From Candidatus Heimdallarchaeota archaeon (GTDB taxonomy: Archaea > Asgardarchaeota > Heimdallarchaeia > Heimdallarchaeales > Kariarchaeaceae): 17,896 nt of DNA. Position numbers and translations under genes: made by a program. Of this stretch, positions 8,807 through 14,775 are shown in pieces. The notes beneath the pieces were generated by a model. That model searched no databases. It saw only the letters and a program-made list of their open reading frames with translations, and had not been told where the DNA came from. Numbering within the stretch: position 1 is the stretch's first letter; each line of letters opens with the position of its first letter. The stretch covers positions 1 through 17,896 of the forward strand of contig JAOUKW010000030.1 of NCBI GenBank assembly GCA_029882335.1, given 5' to 3'.

Positions 8807-9014
8807 TTCAAGATACTATAATGCTAGATCATTATTTATTAATTTCTGCTAGAGAATTGAATTGTGACACAATATTTCCTTTAGATTATTATTTGATAAA
8901 TTGCACATAACCAAGCCAATTGCGTTTATCTCCCAATAAACTTTAATAATACCGATGTGATGTGGATATTGATCGAGATAATATCTAGATCTAGTAATAA
9001 GGGTGGTAAGTTAA

Positions 9015-9581
9015 ATGAATATAGATGATAAGTTCTCTGATGATATAGATATAAGTGGGTTTGATTTGGATGACAGAGATGAGTATGATGCATTAATTGA
9101 GATGTCGAATTACAATTTTTCAGGTTCAAATGAAGTTGGGCATAGTTTAGTCCGATATAATGGAGCTCAGAGAGTTGATATCAGAAAATTAGAAAAAGTT
9201 AGTCTTATTAAATCACCTCTCCGATTTATGACTGTTGTTAAACAACTATCCCGAGACGCTTCAATAATCCCAAGTCATGGATTACTGGTAAACAAGGGTG
9301 GTAGGAAGGATTATGTCCATCTTGTTCTCGAGATTGGAGAATCTAGTTCCGTTGGTGTTTTCTTTTATGATACCAAAAGAACTCTATCTGTGCCACAGAT
9401 TCATAGTGTAGAAAGAGCAATAAATGAATGTGGTTTGAGTGGTGGTGTAATAATTGCCAATAAAATTGGAATTCCTGCTAAACAAGAAGCAGCCAGAATC
9501 AATGCAGATCATGGTGAATTTGGAATAATTACCATTGAGCATTATGATACAATTGAAAAACGATTTAAGGGTATATTATAA
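9015..9581 (+). CDS. Restriction-endonuclease-like-fold protein, RPB5-jaw/Mrr-like
   Basis: This 188-residue protein has an acidic N-terminal tail (1-30, rich in Asp), a linker, a helical segment (about 66-82) and an alpha/beta domain at about 98-180. The latter runs HLVLEIG, GVFFYDTKRTLSV, a helix with IHSVERAI, GGVIIANK, GIPAKQEAARI, and GIITIEHYD. That strand-helix-strand order, with a late VxxNxxGIPAKxEA element, recalls both Mrr-type restriction-endonuclease-fold proteins and the N-terminal jaw of eukaryotic RPB5 (VFFPEEP..., VVQQGMTPSAKQ...). A complete PD-(D/E)xK triad is not evident, so nuclease activity is doubtful. Function unknown. GGTGG about 9 nt before the ATG supports the start. 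The macro-domain gene follows after 87 nt. Confidence 0.6.
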   Translation: MNIDDKFSDDIDISGFDLDDRDEYDALIEMSNYNFSGSNEVGHSLVRYNGAQRVDIRKLEKVSLIKSPLRFMTVVKQLSRDASIIPSHGLLVNKGGRKDYVHLVLEIGESSSVGVFFYDTKRTLSVPQIHSVERAINECGLSGGVIIANKIGIPAKQEAARINADHGEFGIITIEHYDTIEKRFKGIL

Positions 9582-9668
9582 ATATTAACAATATTATAAG
9601 TGAATATTTGAATTTAGTCAACAATTAGACTAATTCAAACATATTAAATTATAAAATGAGGTCAATTC

Positions 9669-10208
9669 ATGGAATACAAAGTTTATGTCAATAATATAAC
9701 TTTACTTCTAAAACAGGGAGATATTACCAAGGAAACAACCGATGCAATAGTTAATGCTGCCAATGAACAGTTGTATCATCTCGGAGGTGTTGCAGCTGCA
9801 ATCGCTCAAGCCGCTGGAGAACAATTTTGGATTGAAAGCAATACCATCAAACACGTTCCCACCGGTTCTTCTGCTGTTACAACCGGTGGTAATCTACCTG
9901 CAAAATATGTGATACACGGTGTTGGACCTATTTGGAAGGGTGGAAACGAAAAAGAAGAAGAATTGTTGACTTCAGTAATTCAAGATTGTCTGATAAAGGC
10001 AGATACTTTACAATTAATTAGTATTGCATTTCCTGCAATTTCTACTGGAATATATGGATATCCATTAGATTTAGCTGCAAAAACAATTATCAATACAATT
10101 AAACAATATACCATCAAGTTACAACACATTAAGCATATTCATCTTGTTCTTTTCTCTACAAAAGATTTTAATGAATTTGTATCCAATGCCAAATCATTAC
10201 TAGAATAA
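9669..10208 (+). CDS. Macro-domain protein (ADP-ribose binding or hydrolysis)
   Basis: A 179-residue single macro domain of usual length. Visible elements are GDIT (17-20), the VNAAN loop (28-32), the GGVAAAI element at 39-45, VIHGVGPIW (81-89), and the phosphate-binding loop PAISTGIYGYP (122-132). The first glycine-rich motif usually reads GGGVAxAI; here it is HLGGVAAAI, a mild deviation. Such proteins bind ADP-ribose and in many cases remove ADP-ribose or acetyl groups (O-acetyl-ADP-ribose deacetylation, mono-ADP-ribosyl hydrolysis). Asn29 and Asn32 of the loop, important in MacroD-like enzymes, are present. GAGGT ends 7 nt before the ATG, a good Shine-Dalgarno. No ADP-ribosyltransferase gene is adjacent. 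Confidence 0.93.
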   Translation: MEYKVYVNNITLLLKQGDITKETTDAIVNAANEQLYHLGGVAAAIAQAAGEQFWIESNTIKHVPTGSSAVTTGGNLPAKYVIHGVGPIWKGGNEKEEELLTSVIQDCLIKADTLQLISIAFPAISTGIYGYPLDLAAKTIINTIKQYTIKLQHIKHIHLVLFSTKDFNEFVSNAKSLLE

Positions 10209-10432
10209 ATTTGATATATTTCGAGTTGTTGTATCCTTATTAAATGACGAAATCTAGATCCAAAAGTAGATCATAATATCTATAATTAACATTAATCCAT
10301 TCAAAGTTACTATTTTAATATTTGTCAAAATTTATATTTCAATACCAAGGAATTTGGAATGCCATAACACAAATATCAAATAAAACTAAAACAAAGGAAA
10401 TAAAGAGATTCAATACTCATGAATTTCTTTAT

Positions 10433-10536
10433 GGGCTGATATATCAGCTGGTAGATAGCTCGCTTCGCATGCGAGAGGCCCCGGGTTCGAAATTTAAAGA
10501 TATCCGACCTTTATAACGAAAATCCCGGTCAGTCCA
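10433..10536 (+). tRNA. tRNA-Ala(CGC) with a T-loop intron
   Basis: The spliced 73-nt tRNA folds fully: acceptor GGGCTGA/TCAGTCC (7 pairs including G3-U70, the alanine identity element), U8-A9, D-stem TATC/GATA with GG in the loop, G26, anticodon stem CTCGC/GCGAG with loop TTCGCAT (anticodon CGC at 10466-10468), five-base variable loop, T-stem CCGGG/CCCGG and discriminator A73. The T-loop is interrupted by a 31-nt intron; once it is removed the loop reads TTCGAAT. CCA is not encoded. An oligo-T run starts at 10540. Confidence 0.95.
10492..10522 (+). other. BHB intron at position 59/60 of tRNA-Ala
   Basis: A bulge-helix-bulge is formed in full. The outer helix is the T-stem. The central 4-bp helix pairs T-loop TTCG (10486-10489) with intronic CGAA (10517-10520). 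Bulges are AAA (10490-10492) and AAT (10521-10523). The inner helix pairs 10493-10499 with 10509-10516, with one bulged T. Cutting after the second base of each bulge, as archaeal tRNA endonuclease does, removes 31 nt and restores a normal T-loop. Flanking A residues make the exact boundary ambiguous by one to two bases. Confidence 0.9.
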
Positions 10537-10547
10537 TATTTTTTTAA
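10537..10547 (+). terminator. Oligo-T terminator after tRNA-Ala
   Basis: Directly after the tRNA 3' end the non-template strand reads TATTTTTTTTA, a typical archaeal U-tract terminator. Confidence 0.6.
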
Positions 10548-10720
10548 CTCTTCTTTTCCAAATAATTATACAATACATTAAATGAAAAATGTTTTTCAAA
10601 TTACCACCCCTTTAAATTCACTTGAAATTTAAAATAATTTTAATTTTGGATATATTCCACACGGAATAATTTTAGTGTAATTCTGTGAATGTGGTAAAAA
10701 ATATCAAAGCAAGCAGAAAT

Positions 10721-10729
10721 AAAAAAAAA
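10721..10729 (-). terminator. Oligo-T terminator after tRNA-Ser
   Basis: Nine consecutive T residues (minus strand) start immediately after the discriminator base, a typical archaeal U-tract terminator. Confidence 0.65.
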
Positions 10730-10843
10730 TAGTGTGGGCGGGAATTTCGTTTTTTTGGTAGAACACCGTAAAATTTCGAACCCGCGAGCTTTACAGCACT
10801 GGATTAGCAGTCCAGCCGACTGACCTGGCTATCGCACCACACT
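10730..10843 (-). tRNA. tRNA-Ser(GCT) with a T-loop intron
   Basis: After removal of 31 nt the 83-nt tRNA folds completely: acceptor AGTGTGG/CCACACT (7 pairs), U8-G9, D-stem CGAT/GTCG with GG in the loop, G26, anticodon stem CTGGA/TCCAG with loop CTGCTAA (anticodon GCT at 10806-10808). A 13-nt variable arm contains GCT/AGC, as expected of class II tRNA-Ser. The T-stem is GCGGG/CCCGC with T-loop TTCGAAT. It starts with an A1-U72 pair and has A73, whereas tRNA-Ser usually has G1-C72 and G73. CCA is not encoded. Confidence 0.93.
10744..10774 (-). other. BHB intron at position 59/60 of tRNA-Ser
   Basis: Read on the minus strand, T-loop TTCG (10780-10777) pairs with intronic CGAA (10749-10746) as the central 4-bp helix. 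The bulges are AAA (10776-10774) and ATT (10745-10743). An inner stem pairs TTTT with AAAA and GGT with ACC around a GTTCT loop. Cutting after the second bulge base at each side removes exactly 31 nt and restores TTCGAAT, the same site and length as in the neighbouring tRNA-Ala. Confidence 0.9.
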
Positions 10844-11436
10844 AATATTTCAGAGGAAACAATTTCCTTATAATCACATAATTCATATTGCTTTTAATCA
10901 ATTTCGTTACTAATCTCATCATGAGTAAAGAAATAATTAGTTAATCGTAATTGTTTATTAATTAGTCATTGAAATAATAATCTGCTGTTAATTCATATAC
11001 ATTGACGTAGAGTTAGTTTTATTATATTGATCGTGAATATTGATCTATTTTGCCGGTTATATTGAATTTGTAAATAAGAAGAAAATTTTTAATAATGTAT
11101 GTCTGTTTCACTGATTTTTAATGGATCTTCAAGTATTATTTATTATTAAAAATTTACTACAAAGTAGCAGAGATTCACAGAAATAGCATGGGTGAAATAG
11201 TACGTACAAAAAAGATTATCAATTTAGATGTGGATAACTTGTGTCATAGTAAATCAAAGATTTAACTACAATGCTTAAACAGAATGCTTCAGTACTAATA
11301 ATTCTTCAATGCAAATAATTCATAAGTTGAAAATCAAATTTTTTATGATGCAATTTGGAATGTATCATATTATTAATATTAGGAAAAATTATCAACTTCA
11401 CAAAAGATTAATAAATTACGAAATACTTTCAAACCT
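10844..11436. other. 593-bp gene-free AT-rich stretch
   Basis: Apart from the tRNA-Ser promoter at its left edge, I see no convincing gene here. Frames are short, stop-rich and without recognisable protein motifs; the longest one runs into the next gene out of frame. No tRNA, strong hairpin or repeat array was found by eye. It may hold the promoter of the zinc-ribbon gene at 11437 or an unrecognised non-coding RNA. Confidence 0.5.
10868..10873 (-). promoter_or_regulatory. Candidate TATA box for tRNA-Ser
   Basis: TTATAA on the minus strand lies 25-30 nt upstream of the mature tRNA 5' end, the standard archaeal TATA spacing. Between it and the gene is a small palindrome, GGAAA-CAA-TTTCC (10855-10867), of unknown meaning. 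Confidence 0.45.
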
Positions 11437-11901
11437 ATGGCGACATGTGAGAAATGTAACCAAAATGAAGGGACAGAGTATAAATTTATGATAGCCGGAT
11501 CATCATTTCAGGAAGAAAGTGGTCATACAAATTTTTACGATGTTAGAGAAGGTTCAGGAGTAATTTGTATTACCTGTACAGAAGGAGATAAAAAATCGCA
11601 ACTGATGGTGCGACTGATTTTTTCAGTGGTAGCTTTGTTGGTTGGTATATATTTTGTAATTTCTGCATCATATATTGCGGGTGGGATAGCTATTGTTCTA
11701 GGTATCTTTTTATTTATATCGTATAATGGTATAAAAAATGAGGATGCAGATAAATCTGGACAAAGAGCGATAATAAATGCAAAAAGATCATCTTTTGAAG
11801 GAGGTGCAACATTATGGTCGATGGATGATTATGAATCAGAATTATCCAATACTACTTCAACTCTATTTGATAAAGATAAGCAAAAAATCACTTCAAAATA
11901 A
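11437..11901 (+). CDS. Zinc-ribbon, two-helix membrane protein, copy 1
   Basis: A 154-residue protein: an N-terminal CxxC (C4, C7) and a second CxxC (C44, C47) probably hold one zinc ion. Two adjacent hydrophobic helices at about 57-77 and 81-100 follow, then a cytosolic-looking C-terminal region containing KNEDADKSGQRAI and a SFEGGATLW element. Family unknown. It is paralogous to the gene at 12097, with which it shares about 90% of the first 144 nucleotides and much lower similarity in the transmembrane part. The two copies are tandem, separated by 195 nt. No Shine-Dalgarno precedes the ATG. Confidence 0.8.
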   Translation: MATCEKCNQNEGTEYKFMIAGSSFQEESGHTNFYDVREGSGVICITCTEGDKKSQLMVRLIFSVVALLVGIYFVISASYIAGGIAIVLGIFLFISYNGIKNEDADKSGQRAIINAKRSSFEGGATLWSMDDYESELSNTTSTLFDKDKQKITSK

Positions 11902-12096
11902 ATTTAGACAGATCAATTAATAATTAAATATTGATACTCCGAATTTATAATTTTCAAAATTAATTGTAATCAATCTGAATTGTTTAAATCTTTAAGAACC
12001 AAATTAGTATTCAAATTACTATTAATATTATTATTTATATTTAGAATATTTTTAATTAAAAGAAAGTTTAATTAATCATGAATTTACGTCATAGAT

Positions 12097-12582
12097 ATGG
12101 CAACCTGTGAAAAATGTAACCAAAATGAAGGGAATGAGTATAGATTTATGATGGCTGGATCATCATTTAAGGAGGAAAGTGGACATAAAAATTTTTACGA
12201 TGTTAGAGAAGGTTCAGGAGTAATTTGTATGACCTGTATTAATAGAAATAAAACTAGGCATCTAGTGATGAGAACGTTACTCTCGGTGTTATTATTGGTA
12301 ATTGGTTTTGACAATCTATTTTCTTTTTGGTATGCTGGTGGGGGATCGATATTATTAGGGATAGCTTTGTTTGTAACAGTTATTCAGATAAAAAATGAAG
12401 ATGTAGATAAATCTGGCCAAAGGGCAATAATGAACGTAAAGAAATCTTCTTTTGAAGAGGATGCTAAGTTTTGGACGTTGGATGATTTTGCATCTGCATT
12501 GGCCCGTGGTGGTTATTCTTTTTTTGATGTAGACAAGAAAAAAATCACCTCTAAAAATCGCCCCAATAAATTAATTCAATAA
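12097..12582 (+). CDS. Zinc-ribbon, two-helix membrane protein, copy 2
   Basis: A 161-residue paralogue of the preceding gene with the same plan: CxxC at C4/C7 and C44/C47, two hydrophobic helices at about 57-77 and 81-100, then the conserved KNEDVDKSGQRAI, SSFEEDAKFWTLDDF and a lysine-rich C-terminus slightly longer than in copy 1 (KNRPNKLIQ). Both copies have full-length frames and intact cysteines, so both are likely functional. An upstream ATG at 12079 is out of frame. TTTATATTTA at 12034-12043 could be its own promoter, so the pair need not be an operon. Function unknown; zinc ribbons of this size often bind protein or nucleic acid. Confidence 0.8.
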   Translation: MATCEKCNQNEGNEYRFMMAGSSFKEESGHKNFYDVREGSGVICMTCINRNKTRHLVMRTLLSVLLLVIGFDNLFSFWYAGGGSILLGIALFVTVIQIKNEDVDKSGQRAIMNVKKSSFEEDAKFWTLDDFASALARGGYSFFDVDKKKITSKNRPNKLIQ

Positions 12583-12794
12583 ATTAACTCTAAGAATCAA
12601 TTCAATACAAAAATTCAAATAATTCAGTTAATATTTTGAGAGAATAAACGATAATATCTGCATTTTTTTTTATTTGCAAAATTTATTGGATTCAATCTAA
12701 TTATTAATAATTTTCACAAATCTTCAAATCAAAGTCACAACAATTATTTCGCGAAACAAAGATTTTATTTTAGACTATACCTATATCTATGTAA

Positions 12795-13211
12795 ATGAAT
12801 CATAAGGAATTTCTAGAGCGTATGAATATTCATACTGTAACTGTTGCACAGGCTAAAGAAAGGATTCCTTTGATTAAACCAATATTATCCGAGTTAGTAG
12901 AAAAATACAAATTATTTGATGAGAGATCGATTCATTTGTTAAAAGTATCAAAGGGAAATCATGAGGTTGCAAAGATATCTCAGGTGAAATATGAAACAGA
13001 TCTGTTGGAAGAGGAATTAGAGGAACTAAGACAAAAATTAGTCATGCTGGATTGTGTTGTTAAAGATTGGAGAACTGGATTAGTTGATTTTGTTTATGAA
13101 AGTGGAGAAACAATAGTTTGGTTATGCTTCCAACACGGAGAGGATGAATTACAATTTTATCATTATTGGGATGCTGGATTTAGAGGAAGAAGAAAGATAG
13201 ACTTTGAGTAA
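12795..13211 (+). CDS. DUF2203 family protein
   Basis: A 138-residue cytosolic protein matching the DUF2203 pattern. A helical N-terminal half (HTVTVAQAKERIPLIKPIL, then a coiled-coil-like charged helix around 60-85) is followed by the conserved block GLVDF (95-99), VWLCFQHGE (108-116) and the closing WDAGFRGR (125-132). The biochemical role of this family is unknown; members occur in several archaeal and bacterial phyla. No Shine-Dalgarno is obvious, and the gene has its own AT-rich upstream region of 212 nt. A 10-bp inverted repeat begins 43 nt after its stop. Confidence 0.88.
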   Translation: MNHKEFLERMNIHTVTVAQAKERIPLIKPILSELVEKYKLFDERSIHLLKVSKGNHEVAKISQVKYETDLLEEELEELRQKLVMLDCVVKDWRTGLVDFVYESGETIVWLCFQHGEDELQFYHYWDAGFRGRRKIDFE

Positions 13212-13253
13212 TTTGAATTTATACTATTAAATTTATCAACCTACGAAAGATCG

Positions 13254-13300
13254 CTTCTAACAATTATTTGAGTAATTTTGGTTAAACTATTTGTTAGAAG
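13254..13300. repeat. Perfect 10-bp inverted repeat
   Basis: CTTCTAACAA (13254-13263) and its exact complement TTGTTAGAAG (13291-13300) flank a 27-nt spacer in the intergenic region after the DUF2203 gene. No T-run follows, so an intrinsic terminator is unlikely. It could be a transcript 3' structure or a regulator binding site, or chance in AT-rich DNA. Confidence 0.5.
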
Positions 13301-13454
13301 TAATGAATCTTCAATAAAAATAATGATAATTTTTATAAATAACAATCGGAAAAATATTTGTAACTGTCATTGTCTAGGAAATATAATGTATAAATTGAGG
13401 ATTATTGGATAATAGATAGGAATCATTCATATTTCATACTGATGAAATAAATCT

Positions 13455-14318
13455 ATGCTAAAGTCAATATACTTCCTACCTCATGGTATGCAAATGATCG
13501 ACGGTTTAGAGCAACCATATAATGAAAATTTCAGGTCTTTACATGAGATGATGCAACAAATATCCAATGAGATTGAGAGTGATGGATCAGATATGGTGTT
13601 ACTTGTAACCCCTCATGGTTATAATCTATCAAATAAATATCTGATTTATCAACATGATGAATTTCAAGGATATTTATACTCTGTATCTGATGATGATGTA
13701 GTAAAGGGAAATTTAGTATCAAAACATTCATGGATTGGTGATTCTGCTCGATCTATAGAATTATTGAATATACTAGAAGAGAACAACATCCCTGTAGAAT
13801 CTCTAGTTCAGGGATTTTCGAGTTATCCTTTGGTTCTTGCTTGGGGTGAGGTGGTTCCTTTATATTACGCACTTGCCAAACAAGACGCGAAGGTGGTTAT
13901 TCTATGTGTACCACGAAGCAGACTTGAAATAATTCTGGATATGCAAACTCATTTAAAGAAAATAGGTGAATTATTGCAACATTTCTGTAATCTAGTTGAT
14001 GAGAAAGTCTCTATAATTATTAGCGGTGATTTATCTCATGTGCATAAAGAAGATGGACCATACGGATTTGATGAATCAGCAAAGATTTTTGATGCTAAGT
14101 TTTGTGATTGGGTGAATCAACCACAACCAGATAGTTATTTAGAGATATTAGATCTTCAACCAAAAGCATTGGCTTGTGGTATGGCTGGAATTGGAATTTT
14201 GCAGGGGTTGTTTGATAGAATTAAGGGTAACGGTTCTTCAATTAAGAATGATATAAATTATTATGATGTTCCCACATATTTTGGAATGGGGATTGCTAAG
14301 TGGATAATAATTGATTAA
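13455..14318 (+). CDS. Memo/LigB-family (class III extradiol dioxygenase-like) protein
   Basis: A 287-residue protein of the Memo1/LigB superfamily, whose members include protocatechuate 4,5-dioxygenase catalytic subunits and the eukaryotic copper/redox protein MEMO1. Metal-site histidines appear in LPHG (H10), TPHGY (H54) and SGDLSHVH (H195, H197), followed by DGPYGFD and an Asp/Glu-rich helix. The C-terminal half contains the superfamily's GMAGIGILQG segment. No adjacent AMMECR1 or radical-SAM gene of the AmmeMemoRadiSam group is present, so that partnership cannot be claimed here. Reaction unknown: either ring-cleaving dioxygenase or Memo-like metal protein. No Shine-Dalgarno; ATG 13455 is the first in-frame start and yields the family N-terminus. 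Confidence 0.83.
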   Translation: MLKSIYFLPHGMQMIDGLEQPYNENFRSLHEMMQQISNEIESDGSDMVLLVTPHGYNLSNKYLIYQHDEFQGYLYSVSDDDVVKGNLVSKHSWIGDSARSIELLNILEENNIPVESLVQGFSSYPLVLAWGEVVPLYYALAKQDAKVVILCVPRSRLEIILDMQTHLKKIGELLQHFCNLVDEKVSIIISGDLSHVHKEDGPYGFDESAKIFDAKFCDWVNQPQPDSYLEILDLQPKALACGMAGIGILQGLFDRIKGNGSSIKNDINYYDVPTYFGMGIAKWIIID

Positions 14319-14324
14319 AATGCA

Positions 14325-14546
14325 TTATACTATTTCAGATCGTAACATAATTAAGTTGATATGAGGTACAAATATAATTCTGTTTTTACCCATACGCTTC
14401 ATTTCTTCAATGGTTACACCAACATTATCTATATGTAATACTCTTACATCTGTTATCTTATTTACATCGTTCCCTTCTTTTACAAAAGCGGTATATTCAT
14501 TTTTTCTTCCATCGGTTAGGAGAGTGAAATGTTTACTTTCAGTCAT
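14325..14546 (-). CDS. Small 73-residue protein, possibly Sm-like fold
   Basis: A small beta-rich protein, convergent with the Memo-like gene (stops 6 nt apart). Predicted strands are HFTLLTDGRK, ITDVRVLHID, GVTIEEM and RIIFVPHINLIMLRS. The last strand pair with FVPHINLIML is reminiscent of the Sm2 motif of Hfq/LSm (e.g. YKHAISTVVP), but the first Sm motif is not clear, so this is a weak suggestion. TTTATAG about 20 nt upstream of the ATG and no Shine-Dalgarno suggest a leaderless mRNA. The opposite strand also has an open frame here, but its product is low-complexity and hydrophobic, so this strand is preferred. Confidence 0.6.
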   Translation of the reverse strand: MTESKHFTLLTDGRKNEYTAFVKEGNDVNKITDVRVLHIDNVGVTIEEMKRMGKNRIIFVPHINLIMLRSEIV

Positions 14547-14775
14547 AATTATTGATTCTATAAATTTAACGCTTATAATTCTTGTGAGTATTTTTATAAA
14601 TTTTTAATATAAATTTACATTAATAGATACAATTTATCATGGTCTTTGAGTAATGAGTGAAAAATAAGAATTTGCAAAAATGAATTGTGAAAATGGATAG
14701 TTTATAAAATACCCATGTATTGGATTTATTTATAGAAATATCTATAGGATATTATATTTTTTAGGTGTATATTAC

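Noticed and set aside
8658..9129. Short frames on both strands across the divergent intergenic region
   Set aside because: They overlap the longin-like and RPB5-jaw-like genes out of frame and have low-complexity products rich in His, Leu and Tyr.
10322..10516. Open frame running into the tRNA-Ala gene
   Set aside because: Its last part lies in the tRNA and its intron, and no protein motif is visible; it starts with TTG without a ribosome binding site.
10433..10843. A tRNA-targeted integrated element between or beside the tRNAs
   Set aside because: No integrase, no duplicated tRNA 3' end and no other mobile genes; the insertions inside the tRNAs fit BHB introns exactly.
11309..11491. 60-codon frame overlapping the first zinc-ribbon gene
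   Set aside because: Lysine/isoleucine-rich, motif-free, and overlaps the well-supported gene at 11437 in another frame.
14410..14607. 65-codon plus-strand frame opposite the 73-residue gene
   Set aside because: Product is low-complexity and hydrophobic with Ile/Leu/Ser runs; the minus strand gives a balanced beta-rich protein with a plausible promoter.
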